Assembly: GCF_016907545.1 (NCBI RefSeq) | Contig: NZ_JAFBCD010000001.1 | Span: 310,001-374,000 of the forward strand | Direction of reading: 5' to 3' | Length of the DNA: 64,000 nucleotides | Source of the DNA: Paenarthrobacter ilicis | GTDB taxonomy: Bacteria > Actinomycetota > Actinomycetes > Actinomycetales > Micrococcaceae | Position numbers and translations under genes: made by a program | Part shown: positions 41,919 through 50,596 of the stretch, piece by piece | Layout: the number at the start of each line of letters is the position of its first letter | How positions within the stretch are numbered: the first letter of the stretch is position 1 | Notes under the pieces: generated by a model | Told to the model about the DNA's origin: nothing | The model's database searches: none | What the model saw: the letters and a program-made list of their open reading frames with translations, nothing else

Positions 41919-42590
41919 ATGATCGAACACGTGACCCAGCCCGGGTGGGGCGACGTGGAGCAGTACCTGACTGACGTCGTCGTGCATCCCGATGCCTCCC
42001 ACCGGCGTGCGGTGAGCTCCGCCATGGAGGCGGGTATGCCGCCTATTGAGGTTGCCCCCAACGCGGGCAAGCTGCTGCGGATGCTGGTGGAAATCTCCGG
42101 CGCCCGGCGGGTTCTGGAGATCGGCACGCTGGCCGGGTTCAGCAGTCTGTGGATGGCCCAGGGACTGCCCGACGACGGCCGGATAGTCACGTGCGAATAC
42201 CTCCGGAAGCACGCCGATGTTGCCAGGGCAAACCTGGATGCCGCCGGGGTGGGTTACAAGGTGGACATCCGTGTGGGAGCGGCCCTGGACACGTTGCCGG
42301 CGTTGGCCGGGGAGGAGCCGTTCGACTTCGTATTCATTGACGCGGACAAGGAAAACAACGCCAACTACGTGGACTGGGCCATCCGTCTTGGACGCCCGGG
42401 AACGGTCATTGTGGTGGACAACGTCATTTGGGACGGCGCCATCCTGGATCCGGCCCGGGACCAGGTCAATGCCCCGGGAATTGTCCGGATGCTGGAGATG
42501 CTGGGCCGGGATCCCCGCCTGGACGCTACCGCCATCCAGACGGTGGGGAGCAAAGGCTGGGATGGTTTCGCCGTGGCAAAGGTACTGTGA
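41919..42590 (+). CDS. O-methyltransferase, class I SAM-dependent
   Basis: A 223-aa protein of the catechol/caffeoyl-CoA O-methyltransferase type: SAM motif 'VLEIGTLAGFSSLWMA', 'FDFVFIDADKENNANYVDWAI' with a metal-binding Asp, and 'VVDNVIWDGAIL'. Substrate unknown. Likely co-transcribed with the GNAT gene 3 bp downstream. Confidence 0.87.
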   Translation: MIEHVTQPGWGDVEQYLTDVVVHPDASHRRAVSSAMEAGMPPIEVAPNAGKLLRMLVEISGARRVLEIGTLAGFSSLWMAQGLPDDGRIVTCEYLRKHADVARANLDAAGVGYKVDIRVGAALDTLPALAGEEPFDFVFIDADKENNANYVDWAIRLGRPGTVIVVDNVIWDGAILDPARDQVNAPGIVRMLEMLGRDPRLDATAIQTVGSKGWDGFAVAKVL

Positions 42591-42593
42591 AGT

Positions 42594-43103
42594 ATGGATT
42601 TCACGTTCCGCCCGGCGACTGTTGAGGACGCCGAGGCCATGGCCCTGATGCACGTTCAATCATGGCGCGAGAGCTACGGCCACTTGCTGCCTGCAGAGTT
42701 CTTTGCCAAGCAGGAAGCGGGTTTGCCGGAACGCATTGCACGCTACCGCAAGTTCATCGCTGCCGGCCACACCCGCGTACTGGCCCATGATCCCGAGGGC
42801 GAATTGGTGGGGTTGGGGGCAGCAGGTCCGGGCACGGATGACGACAGCCCCTGCGCTACGGAACTTTTCATGCTCTACACGCTGGAGCGGGTCCATGGCC
42901 GTGGAGTGGGCCAGGGCCTGGTGGATGCGCTCATTGGCGATGGGCCGGCATACCTCTGGGTGCTGGATGACAATCCTCGCGCGGAGGCTTTCTATCGCCG
43001 CAACGGCTTCGTACCGGACGGCAAGCGCCAACTCTGCGATCCATCGTGGCACTCACTGCCCGAACACAGGATGGTGCGTTCCGGCGTCGTGCCTCTGCGG
43101 TAG
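42594..43103 (+). CDS. GNAT family N-acetyltransferase
   Basis: A 169-aa GNAT protein with 'FRPATVEDAEAMALMHVQSWRESYGHLLP' at the start and the acetyl-CoA loop 'GRGVGQGLVDALI', then 'LWVLDDNPRAEAFYRRNGF'. Substrate not determinable. The start is 3 bp after the methyltransferase stop. Confidence 0.87.
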   Translation: MDFTFRPATVEDAEAMALMHVQSWRESYGHLLPAEFFAKQEAGLPERIARYRKFIAAGHTRVLAHDPEGELVGLGAAGPGTDDDSPCATELFMLYTLERVHGRGVGQGLVDALIGDGPAYLWVLDDNPRAEAFYRRNGFVPDGKRQLCDPSWHSLPEHRMVRSGVVPLR

Positions 43104-43109
43104 AAGGTT

Positions 43110-43280
43110 TTACTCGCCCTGCCGCGGCGGGGGCGCGTGCTCTTCGGCGTCCTGGTCCTCCGGCAGGGGATCCAGGAGGCCGGGCAGTTTGGGCACGCGT
43201 GCCACCAGGAGGCAAACCACGGTGAGCCATGCCACCAGCACGGTCAGCACCTCAGCCCACAGTGTTGCTCCAAGATCCAT
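43110..43280 (-). CDS. Small 56-aa membrane protein, function unknown
   Basis: The minus strand from ATG 43280 encodes 'MDLGATLWAEVLTVLVAWLT', one membrane helix of about 22 residues, then 'ARVPKLPGLLDPLPED' and an acidic, Pro-rich tail, ending at TAA 43110. Composition is protein-like and GC3-rich, and the frame neatly fills the gap between the GNAT and spermidine-synthase-like genes. The ribosome site is weak. I do not recognise a family. Confidence 0.5.
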   Translation of the reverse strand: MDLGATLWAEVLTVLVAWLTVVCLLVARVPKLPGLLDPLPEDQDAEEHAPPPRQGE

Positions 43281-43364
43281 GAACCGATCTTAGGTCTCAC
43301 GCGGCCGTATCTGTAAGTAGCCTTACTAAATGTGTTGTCGGACACTCCCGCATGACTGCTCCAC

Positions 43365-43402
43365 TAGGCTGGGAGCATGACGTGGGCAGGACGGAAATAG
43401 TG
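43365..43402 (+). promoter_or_regulatory. Leaderless promoter with a 7-codon upstream ORF ending on the GTG start
   Basis: TAGGCT (43365-43370) sits 6 nt before an ATG at 43377, the spacing of a leaderless actinobacterial start. That ATG opens a 7-codon frame (MTWAGRK) whose TAG shares its G with the GTG at 43400. Suggests a translated leader followed by re-initiation. Confidence 0.4.
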
Positions 43403-44290
43403 GCAAAACGCGGTAAGAGGCCGACGACGGGTGTAGTCGAGGTGCCTTCCGGCACCCGCCCCAGCGGTCCGGTGGCAGGGGTCTACTACATCGATACCGG
43501 CGACTGCGAGTTGCTGCAGGACCAGGACAACTCCAACGGCTGGCTGCTGAAGATCAACGGCGTGATGAGCTCGCACATAGACCTGGCTGATCCGCTGTTC
43601 CTGGACTTTGAATACATGCGCTGGATCGCGGCATTGGTTGAATCCCGGTGGCCGCGGGAGCAGAAGCCCAAGCTCCGCGCACTGCACCTGGGCGGGGGAG
43701 CATGCTCCATGGCGCGGTACTTCCATGCCGCTTACCCTGACGCACGGCAGGTGGTGGTGGAGTTGGACGGAAAGCTGGCCGATTACGTGCGCGGCTGGTT
43801 CGACCTCCCCAAAGCACCCCTACTGCGGATCCGGGTGGGTGAGGCCCGGCAAGTGACCGAATCGCTCACTCCGGACACCCGTGACCTGATCATCCGCGAT
43901 GTCTTCGCCGGCGCCTTCACGCCCCGCGCGCTGACCACCCGCGAATTCACGGCACACGCGGACTCAGTGCTGGCCCCGGATGGACTGTACGTGGTGAACT
44001 CCGGGGACGCTCCGGACCTCAAGAACGCCAGGGCCGACGCCGCCACCATCGCCGATACCTTTGAACACACCATGATCATCGCGGACCCGGCCATGCTCAA
44101 AGGACGCCGCTACGGCAACATGATCATGGCCGGAAGCCACACTCCCTTCGGGGACGATCCCACCCTTGCCCGCAGGCTCCTGGGCGGTGGCGTACCGGCG
44201 CATATATGGAATGACGCCAAGGTGCGCGCCTTCGCGGCGGGCACGCCCGAGCGTCATGACCCGGAACCCACCTCAACTCCGGCTGAATGA
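43400..44290 (+). CDS. Spermidine synthase-like (SAM-dependent) protein
   Basis: A 296-aa protein with the spermidine-synthase-type SAM/dcSAM fold: 'LHLGGGACSMARYF', 'VVVELDGKLADYVRGWF' and 'DLIIRDVFAGAFTP'. Many such actinobacterial proteins are annotated as spermidine synthase without proof of polyamine transfer, so I keep the call general. GTG at 43400 follows GGACGG at 5 nt; an in-frame ATG at 43352 would put the promoter-like TAGGCT inside the gene. The 3' end overlaps the opposing ABC gene by 18 bp. Confidence 0.75.
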   Translation: MAKRGKRPTTGVVEVPSGTRPSGPVAGVYYIDTGDCELLQDQDNSNGWLLKINGVMSSHIDLADPLFLDFEYMRWIAALVESRWPREQKPKLRALHLGGGACSMARYFHAAYPDARQVVVELDGKLADYVRGWFDLPKAPLLRIRVGEARQVTESLTPDTRDLIIRDVFAGAFTPRALTTREFTAHADSVLAPDGLYVVNSGDAPDLKNARADAATIADTFEHTMIIADPAMLKGRRYGNMIMAGSHTPFGDDPTLARRLLGGGVPAHIWNDAKVRAFAAGTPERHDPEPTSTPAE

Positions 44291-46027
44291 GCTGTTCCAC
44301 GCCTCCCACAAGGTGGCGTAGCGTCCGCCTGCAGCCAGCAGATCGGCATGCGATCCTGACTCCATGATCCGGCCGTGTTCCATCACCACCACGGTGTCCG
44401 CGGAAGCGGCCTGGGACAAGCGGTGTGCGATCACCACGGATGTCCTGCCGGCCAAGGCAGCCTCAGCGGCGTGGTCCAGCATGGTTGCGGAGCCCGTGCC
44501 GGCTTCCGCGGTGGCCTCATCCAGGACCGCAATGGGCGGGTCCTTGAGCATCAACCGGGCAAGGGCCAGCTGTTGAGCTTGCTCCGGTGTGAGCCCGTGG
44601 CCACCAGCACCCACATGGGTCTCCAATCCGTCGTCGAGCGTCTCCACCCAGGAGGCTCCCACGTCCTGAAGAATCAGCTGGAGGTCCGCCACGGAAGCTC
44701 CGGGCCTGGCCAGCCGGAGGTCCTCGGCGAGAGTGCCGGAGAAAACGTGCACCTCCTGGCTGACCATCGCAATCCGCTGGTGCAGGTCCGCTGGAGCCGC
44801 GGCGGTTGAATCCAGCCCGCCCACCCAGGCAGTTCCGCTGTCCGGATGTTCCAGGCCCATGATCACCTTGGCGAGGGTGGTTTTGCCGGCACCCGACGTT
44901 CCCACAATCGCCACCCGCTCACCGGGCTTCACTGTGAGCGAGACGCCTTCCAGCGCGGGGCGCTGCCCGGGATAGGAGAAGGTGACGCCGTCCAGGATGA
45001 TGCCTGAATCAGCAGCCTTGGCTGGGCTGGGGGTGGCCTCCGGCGCAGCGGACATGGTCAGCCCGAACATCCGGCCAAGCCCGGCTGCAGCCTTCTGGAG
45101 TTCGTCGAACTGTCCCAGGACCAAGCCGATCGGATCGAAAAGCCGGTAGAAGTACAGTGCGGCGGCAGTGGCAGCGCCGATTGTCACAGCGCCCTCGGCA
45201 TGAAGCCAGAACCCCACCACCAGCACCGCGGAGAGGCCGATCAGCTCGGCCATGTTGAGGCGGTTGTAGAAGCGCGTCAGGTAGTTGACGCCCTTGAGCG
45301 CGTGCCCGATGTTCTCGCGGGAGGCTGCCGCAACAAGGTCTGCGTGGCGCGATCCGAGACCCAGGGCCAGGACGGACGGTGAGCCGTGGACCGTCTCGAT
45401 GATCTGCTCGGTCCTGGCTGCCTCGGTGATCCGGACGGTCCTGTAGATGGGCTCGGTCCGCTTGAGGAACCAGCGGAGGGTGAACACCTGCAACGGCGCG
45501 GCAATCAGCACGGCCGCGGCAAATCGCCAGTCGATCACACTGAGGCCCAGCAGCGTGACGGCAATGGTGAAGGCAGCGCTGGTGAACGCCGGGAGGACGC
45601 CGGAAATGGCGTCGCTGACTGCCTCAACGTCGCCGGATACGCGGGCCACGACGTCGCCGATGCCTGCCTTTTCGAGCTGCCCCAGCGGTTTGCGGACAGC
45701 GGCGGCGAACACTTCCTCGCGCAGGCTTGCCAGCGCCTCTTCGCAGATCCTGGCCAGCATGTTTTGGCCCAAAATACCCAGCAAGGCACCCAGGCCGCCA
45801 GCCACCAACAGTCCTGCGGCCAGCAACAGGAGGGACAGGACGTCTCCTCCGCCCGCCGCAATGTTGACCATGACGCCCAGGATGGCCGGCGCTGCCAGCC
45901 CGCAGCAGGACGCCGCCAAGAGCACCCCAATGGTCAGGGTGAGCCTCCCGGGTCGTTGCGCCAGCAGGCGCCACATGGCCTTCCGGGTCTGGCGTGGCGT
46001 GGCAATGGGAAGGATTCCGGTGCTCAC
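44273..46027 (-). CDS. ABC transporter, exporter-fold permease/ATPase half (catalytic partner)
   Basis: A 584-aa half-transporter: six-helix membrane domain (residues 20-320) and an ATPase domain. Walker A 'GTSGAGKTT' (K382), Q-loop Gln424, Walker B 'AVLDEAT' (D503, E504) and H-loop His535 are all intact, but the signature is 'LTPEQ' (479-483) instead of LSGGQ. It complements the upstream partner, whose signature is intact but whose ATP site is not. Placed beside siderophore uptake genes, the pair resembles IrtAB/YbtPQ, exporter-fold importers of ferric siderophores; drug export is the alternative. Confidence 0.85.
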   Translation of the reverse strand: MSTGILPIATPRQTRKAMWRLLAQRPGRLTLTIGVLLAASCCGLAAPAILGVMVNIAAGGGDVLSLLLLAAGLLVAGGLGALLGILGQNMLARICEEALASLREEVFAAAVRKPLGQLEKAGIGDVVARVSGDVEAVSDAISGVLPAFTSAAFTIAVTLLGLSVIDWRFAAAVLIAAPLQVFTLRWFLKRTEPIYRTVRITEAARTEQIIETVHGSPSVLALGLGSRHADLVAAASRENIGHALKGVNYLTRFYNRLNMAELIGLSAVLVVGFWLHAEGAVTIGAATAAALYFYRLFDPIGLVLGQFDELQKAAAGLGRMFGLTMSAAPEATPSPAKAADSGIILDGVTFSYPGQRPALEGVSLTVKPGERVAIVGTSGAGKTTLAKVIMGLEHPDSGTAWVGGLDSTAAAPADLHQRIAMVSQEVHVFSGTLAEDLRLARPGASVADLQLILQDVGASWVETLDDGLETHVGAGGHGLTPEQAQQLALARLMLKDPPIAVLDEATAEAGTGSATMLDHAAEAALAGRTSVVIAHRLSQAASADTVVVMEHGRIMESGSHADLLAAGGRYATLWEAWNSSFSRS

Positions 46028-47796
46028 GCGCCCACCACCTGGCGGTAGTCTGCGGACGTGGCCAGGAGTTCGCGATGGGTGCCGCTTTGCGCCTCAGCGC
46101 TGCCCCCGCCCATCACCACCCGGTGGCAGGCGGCCAGCAGTGTGGGGCTGGTGGTCACCAGCACCAAGGCCTTGTCCGGGAAGTTCCGCAAACCATGGGC
46201 GATCACGGCTTCGGTTGCGGTGTCGACGGCGGTGGTGGGGTCGTGCAGGACCAGCACGGGTTGCTGTCGGTGCAGTGCACGGCCCAGGACCAGGCGCTGC
46301 CGCTGGCCGCCGGACAGGCTCTGGCCGTGGCCGGACAGTACCGTTTCCGTGCCTTCGGGCAGCTGGGTTACAAAGTCGTCGACGGCGGCAGCGGCCATGG
46401 CGCGCTCCTCCAGTGCGTCGTTTCCTGCTGCGACGTTCTCCCGGACACTGCCGCGGAACAGCACGCCGTCATGGCTGTCTGCGAACACTGCGGAGCGGGC
46501 GTGAACGGGATCCAGGCCTGCTGCGTCCCGGCCGTCGATGGCCACCAAGCCACGGGGAGCGGGGGAGCGGAATCCCAGGATGTCCACCAGCCGGCGGGCT
46601 TGGGTCCCGTCCGGGAGCACAATGCCCACGATTTCCCCCGGCGACGCCGTGAAGGGCGGGAAAGCGCCCGCCGCTGGGTGGTCCAGGAGTTCGAGCAACG
46701 GAGCTTCCTGCCGAACCAAGGCGGGCTTTGCGCCTGGGCCGGGTGTCGCCGTCGTGTGTTCTGCCCGTTCAGGTGCCGGAACTGCGTCCGGTTCGGCGAG
46801 CAGCACGGCGATGCGCGCCGCCGAGGCGCGTTTGCGCGCGAGTTCCACGCTGAGGAAGCCAAGTGAGGCCATGGGTCCTTGGACGAACTGGGCCACCCCG
46901 ACAACAGCCACCAACTGCCCCACGGTGATGCTTCCTTGCACGGCAAACCATGCGGCGTAGAAGGCGATGCCGGCCAGGAAGGCGGCTGAGAGAGCGGTGC
47001 TGGCGCCGTTGTAGGCGGAACGGGAACGGACGGCCCGCAAGCCTGCCTGCAATGATGTCCGGCTGGCAGCACGGTAGCGGGAAACCGCTGCCTCTTCGGC
47101 TCCGAGGCCTTTGAGGGGCCGCGATCCCGTGATGAAGTCGGTCGCCAAAGCACCGGCCCGGGCAGCGGAGGACTGTTCGACGTCGCTCCGGTCTTCGAGG
47201 GGTTTGGTCAGGCGGTGCATCACCACCAGCACGATGGGAGTCGCCGCCAGGACGGCGATGCCCAGCGGCACTGAAATCATCAGCAGGGACGCTGCCGCCG
47301 TCACGACGCCCGCAGCAGCCGCGAGCCCGCCGGCGATCAGCCAGGACAAGCCGGCAACCCTGTCCGCGTCGGAAGATGCGATTGCCACTACCTCGCCGGG
47401 TGCGCGTCGGCTGGCCATGCCGCGGGGGTGCAGGATCCGCTCCACTGCCAACTGCCGGAGGTCGTGGGAGCCGTCCAGGAAGGAACGCTCGGTGGCCAGG
47501 GTGCCAAGCCGCCATGAAAGGGCCAGCACCACGAACACCACCGCCAGGGCGCCGATCCACCACAGAAGGGCTGCGGCATTGTTCGGTTGGATGGCATTGT
47601 CCACCGCAGCGCCGATGGTCACGGGAACCAACGCTTCGCTGACTTGGTGGAGGCCCAGCCCGGCGCAGCCCATCAGGAACAGCTTCCACCGGCCGTTGGC
47701 GAACAGTGCGTAGTTGAACAGGCGGGAGGCCTTCCAAGGGGGCGTTGGTTTGTTACGCCCGGGCGGGCAGGACTGAATGGCGGAACTGGAAGGCAT
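46024..47796 (-). CDS. ABC transporter, exporter-fold permease/ATPase half with degenerate ATP site
   Basis: About 590 aa, six-helix membrane domain plus ATPase domain. The Walker A position reads 'VLPDGTQARR' with no GK(S/T); the Q-loop Gln is replaced ('FADSH'); Walker B is 'LVLHDPTTAVD' with Pro for the catalytic Glu; the H-loop reads 'VTTSP'. Only the signature 'LSGGQRQR' is intact. It can therefore contribute just the signature half of one ATP site in a heterodimer with the next gene (4-nt overlap). Start uncertain: GTG 47817, ATG 47805 or ATG 47796; the first two overlap a DtxR/IdeR-like box. Confidence 0.83.
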   Translation of the reverse strand: MPSSSAIQSCPPGRNKPTPPWKASRLFNYALFANGRWKLFLMGCAGLGLHQVSEALVPVTIGAAVDNAIQPNNAAALLWWIGALAVVFVVLALSWRLGTLATERSFLDGSHDLRQLAVERILHPRGMASRRAPGEVVAIASSDADRVAGLSWLIAGGLAAAAGVVTAAASLLMISVPLGIAVLAATPIVLVVMHRLTKPLEDRSDVEQSSAARAGALATDFITGSRPLKGLGAEEAAVSRYRAASRTSLQAGLRAVRSRSAYNGASTALSAAFLAGIAFYAAWFAVQGSITVGQLVAVVGVAQFVQGPMASLGFLSVELARKRASAARIAVLLAEPDAVPAPERAEHTTATPGPGAKPALVRQEAPLLELLDHPAAGAFPPFTASPGEIVGIVLPDGTQARRLVDILGFRSPAPRGLVAIDGRDAAGLDPVHARSAVFADSHDGVLFRGSVRENVAAGNDALEERAMAAAAVDDFVTQLPEGTETVLSGHGQSLSGGQRQRLVLGRALHRQQPVLVLHDPTTAVDTATEAVIAHGLRNFPDKALVLVTTSPTLLAACHRVVMGGGSAEAQSGTHRELLATSADYRQVVGA

Positions 47797-47802
47797 GCTT
47801 AC

Positions 47803-47821
47803 CATGGTAAGGCTCACCTAA
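47803..47821. promoter_or_regulatory. DtxR/IdeR-like iron box upstream of the ABC pair and AraC gene
   Basis: Read on the minus strand, TTAGGTGAGCCTTACCATG matches 14 of 19 positions of the DtxR consensus (TTAGGTTAGCCTAACCTAA). It covers the 5' end of the exporter-fold ABC gene and lies 16 bp before the divergent AraC ATG, so iron could control both. Confidence 0.65.
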
Positions 47822-47836
47822 CTTCAAGAAGGCCAC

Positions 47837-48622
47837 ATGACCAGCCAGCCCATATCGCAATCCGGACAGGTCTCCACGGGATACTTCGAATGCGCCACCC
47901 CTGCCACCTGGACGGAGCACGTCCACCAGACCCACGAATTGCTGTGGGGTGCCCGTGGAGTGCTGACCGTGGAAGCTGATGGCGGCTTTTTTGCTGTCCC
48001 GGCCACCCTGGGGCTGTGGATTCCGGCGGGCGTGGTTCATGCGGTGAAATCCACCCAGGGAACGGGCTTCTACTGCTCGCACTTCAGTGCCCGGGTTGCG
48101 CCGGAGCTGGAAAGCCGAACCACGGCAGTCACCGTTCCTGCAGCAGCACAGGAGTTGCTGCGCCACATGAGCATGTTCGACATGGATGACTCCATCAGGG
48201 AAAGCTCCGGTCAGGTGGTGGTGGGGTTGCTGGATGTGGTGGATGCCCGGCCCATGCTGTTGCCCATGCCCCAGGATCCGCGGCTGGAGCTTATTGCCCG
48301 CGCACTCCTGGATGATCCCGCCTTGGACCGCTCGCTGGAGGAGTGGGGCGCGGAGGTTGCCATCAGCGTCCGCAACCTGTCCCGCCTGTTCCACAAGGAG
48401 ACGGGGATGACGTTTGCCCAGTGGCGCATACACGCGCGGGTGCGTGTTGCCTTGGGGTTGCTGGCGGCCGGGTACCCGGTTTCTTCCGTCAGCCGGCGTG
48501 TGGGCTACAACAATCCCAGCGCCTTCGTGCAGGTGTTCAGGAAGGTGATGGGGCACACTCCCGGTTGGTACGTGTCCTCGCTTAAGGCCGGAAACCACCA
48601 CTCTTTGGCCGGTTCCGAATAG
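47837..48622 (+). CDS. AraC family transcriptional regulator
   Basis: A 261-aa regulator: an N-terminal cupin-like sensor ('WTEHVHQTHELLWGARGVLTV', 'LGLWIPAGVVHAVKS') and a C-terminal double HTH ('ISVRNLSRLFHKETGMTFAQWR', 'SVSRRVGYNNPSAFVQVFRKVMGHTPGWY'). It sits between two iron boxes, with transport genes on both sides, like YbtA in yersiniabactin loci, so it probably activates siderophore uptake when a siderophore is present. AAGAAGG precedes the ATG. Confidence 0.86.
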   Translation: MTSQPISQSGQVSTGYFECATPATWTEHVHQTHELLWGARGVLTVEADGGFFAVPATLGLWIPAGVVHAVKSTQGTGFYCSHFSARVAPELESRTTAVTVPAAAQELLRHMSMFDMDDSIRESSGQVVVGLLDVVDARPMLLPMPQDPRLELIARALLDDPALDRSLEEWGAEVAISVRNLSRLFHKETGMTFAQWRIHARVRVALGLLAAGYPVSSVSRRVGYNNPSAFVQVFRKVMGHTPGWYVSSLKAGNHHSLAGSE

Positions 48623-48652
48623 AATCCGCCAGCTCTCGCCGCAGTCGCGTTG

Positions 48653-48671
48653 TTAGGGTAGGTATACCTAA
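48653..48671. promoter_or_regulatory. DtxR/IdeR-like iron box of the siderophore uptake operon
   Basis: TTAGGGTAGGTATACCTAA matches 15 of 19 positions of the IdeR consensus (TTAGGTTAGGCTAACCTAA) with an intact right arm. It lies 76 bp before the GTG of the binding-protein gene, as expected for an iron-repressed promoter. Confidence 0.8.
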
Positions 48672-48746
48672 CTTCGGCGGCCTGCTGAGCTATCTTGCGG
48701 CTGCCATGGGAGCTCTCCGTCTCCCCTGAAAATCAAGAGGACCGTA

Positions 48747-49718
48747 GTGATTTCACGCACTAAAACCATGTCTGCCGCCGTTGCGGCCTTGGCATCCGCA
48801 GCTCTGCTTTTGAGCGGCTGCGCCAGCACAGGGGCTAGCGCCAGCACAGATGCCAGCGCAAGCACCACATCGGCGACCCGCACGGTCACCAGCGAAGTCA
48901 AAGAGGTGAACATCCCTGCGGAACCGAAGAAGGCCCTGGGCATGTACACCACGGACCTGGACATGCTGATCACGCTCGGCATCCCGCTCGCCAGCCAGCA
49001 GCCCATCCGGGACAGCGGCTACTCGGGCTTCCCCTACTTCTTCAACCAAGACGCCCTCAAGGGCATCACTCCGTTCACCAACTACCCGGAATTCAACTTC
49101 GAGGCCATCCTCAAAGCACAGCCGGACGTCATCCTGAACGGTCTGGGCTATGAGAAGGAACTTGACGGCAAGCTCTCCGACATCGCCCCCACCTACACGT
49201 TCAACGGCTTCGATGGCAGCGATTGGCGCACCAAGTTCAAGACCGTTGCCGAGGCCTTCGGCAAGACCGGGCAGTACCAGGCCTGGATGGACAAGTACCA
49301 GGCCAAGGTTGATGACGTGAAGAAGCGCCTGGCCCAGGCCGGGAAGAGCAACATGGTGATCGGCCCCGTGGATTACTACGAGGACCAGGTTTCGGTCAAC
49401 TGCTACGGAACGCCGTGCTTGGTCATCAGGGACCTCGGATTGAAGGTGTCCCCGCTGGCCGACGGCGAAGGGGTCAAACTCAGTGCCGAGCAGCTCGAAC
49501 AGCTCAACGGCATCGACGCCATCATCACCACTGAGGTCCCCGAGAAGGATGGCGCCAACCCGGATGCCTTCGCTCCGCTGGCCAACAACAAGTTGTGGAC
49601 CTCACTGCCCGCTGTGGCCAACAAGCAGATCCACACGTACGACCTTGAGATGATCTACGGCTCGCCCAGCGGCCAGTACGCCCTCTTGGAGAAGTTCGAA
49701 AAGGCGCTCCTGTCATGA
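48747..49718 (+). CDS. Iron-siderophore ABC transporter substrate-binding lipoprotein
   Basis: A 323-aa lipoprotein: signal peptide with lipobox 'LLSGC', a Ser/Ala/Thr-rich linker, then a FepB/FecB-type binding fold ('LGMYTTDLDMLITLGIPLAS', 'NFEAILKAQPDVILNG', 'IDAIITTEVPEKDG'). It captures ferric siderophore outside the membrane and delivers it to the permeases below. GTG start with GAGGA upstream. First gene of a five-gene coupled operon. Confidence 0.9.
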   Translation: MISRTKTMSAAVAALASAALLLSGCASTGASASTDASASTTSATRTVTSEVKEVNIPAEPKKALGMYTTDLDMLITLGIPLASQQPIRDSGYSGFPYFFNQDALKGITPFTNYPEFNFEAILKAQPDVILNGLGYEKELDGKLSDIAPTYTFNGFDGSDWRTKFKTVAEAFGKTGQYQAWMDKYQAKVDDVKKRLAQAGKSNMVIGPVDYYEDQVSVNCYGTPCLVIRDLGLKVSPLADGEGVKLSAEQLEQLNGIDAIITTEVPEKDGANPDAFAPLANNKLWTSLPAVANKQIHTYDLEMIYGSPSGQYALLEKFEKALLS

Positions 49719-50596
49719 TGAGCATCTACCGGGCTGAGGTCACCGCCACCCGTCTGCTCACGCCCGGAATGGTCCGGATTACCTTCGGCGGTCCCGGCTT
49801 GGCCGGCTTTGATACCACGGGTGTCGGCGATGAATACCTCCGTGTCTTCCTGCCCGATCCTGGCACGCGTGAGGCTCGGCTGCCCATCTCCACCGGTGAC
49901 TCCTGGGACTGGTCCGAGGGCGTCGAGCCGTCCGCCATGCGGACCTACACGGTCCGCGGTGTGGACGCCGCGGCCGGGACCGTGGACATTGACTTCGTAG
50001 TTCACGACGGCGGACTGGCAGCTTCCTGGGCGCAGCGCGCCCACGTGGGTGACGTCGTCGGGCTTAACTCACCCACTGGACTGTATGAGCCGCCGGCCGG
50101 GCAGCAGTGGCAGATCCTGCTGGCCGACGCCACCGGCCTCCCGGCAGTGGCGCGCCTGGTGGAGCAGACGCCGCCGGGTGTCCGGACCCGGGTCCTGATC
50201 GAAGTTGAGGATCCATCGCACCACCAGGAACTGACGCTGGGCGCCGGTACCGAGGTCGCTTGGATTTACGGCGGGAACGGCCACAGCCAGTCCCGCCTGG
50301 GCGAAGTGCTGCGCTCCATGGAGCTGCCGGGCGGTATTGGCTATATCTGGGTAGCAGGCGAGACCAAGGTGCTGCGCGGGATCCGCAAGCACCTCCGGCA
50401 CGACCTTAAGCTCCCTCCCGAGTCCTACAAGCTGATCGGCTACTGGACGGACAAGAGTGAGGCCTGGGAAGAACGGTGGGAGAACCTCGACGCCGAAACC
50501 CGCCGCTGGTTCGACGACCTCTGGTCCAACGAGTCGCGGGATCGCGAGGAGATCGTGGACCTGCAGGACGCCAAGTTCGAATTGCTGGGCCTCTAA
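49715..50596 (+). CDS. Siderophore-interacting protein (FAD-dependent ferric-siderophore reductase)
   Basis: A 293-aa SIP-family protein: FAD-binding 'AMRTYTVRG' and 'VHDGGLAASWAQRAHVGD', and the C-terminal 'YIWVAGETKVLRGIRKHLR' and 'YWTDKSEAWEERWE' blocks. It reduces ferric siderophore in the cytoplasm to release iron. In mycobacteria a comparable domain is fused to IrtA; here it is free-standing. Coupled to the binding-protein gene by overlap and followed directly by the permease. Confidence 0.9.
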   Translation: MMSIYRAEVTATRLLTPGMVRITFGGPGLAGFDTTGVGDEYLRVFLPDPGTREARLPISTGDSWDWSEGVEPSAMRTYTVRGVDAAAGTVDIDFVVHDGGLAASWAQRAHVGDVVGLNSPTGLYEPPAGQQWQILLADATGLPAVARLVEQTPPGVRTRVLIEVEDPSHHQELTLGAGTEVAWIYGGNGHSQSRLGEVLRSMELPGGIGYIWVAGETKVLRGIRKHLRHDLKLPPESYKLIGYWTDKSEAWEERWENLDAETRRWFDDLWSNESRDREEIVDLQDAKFELLGL

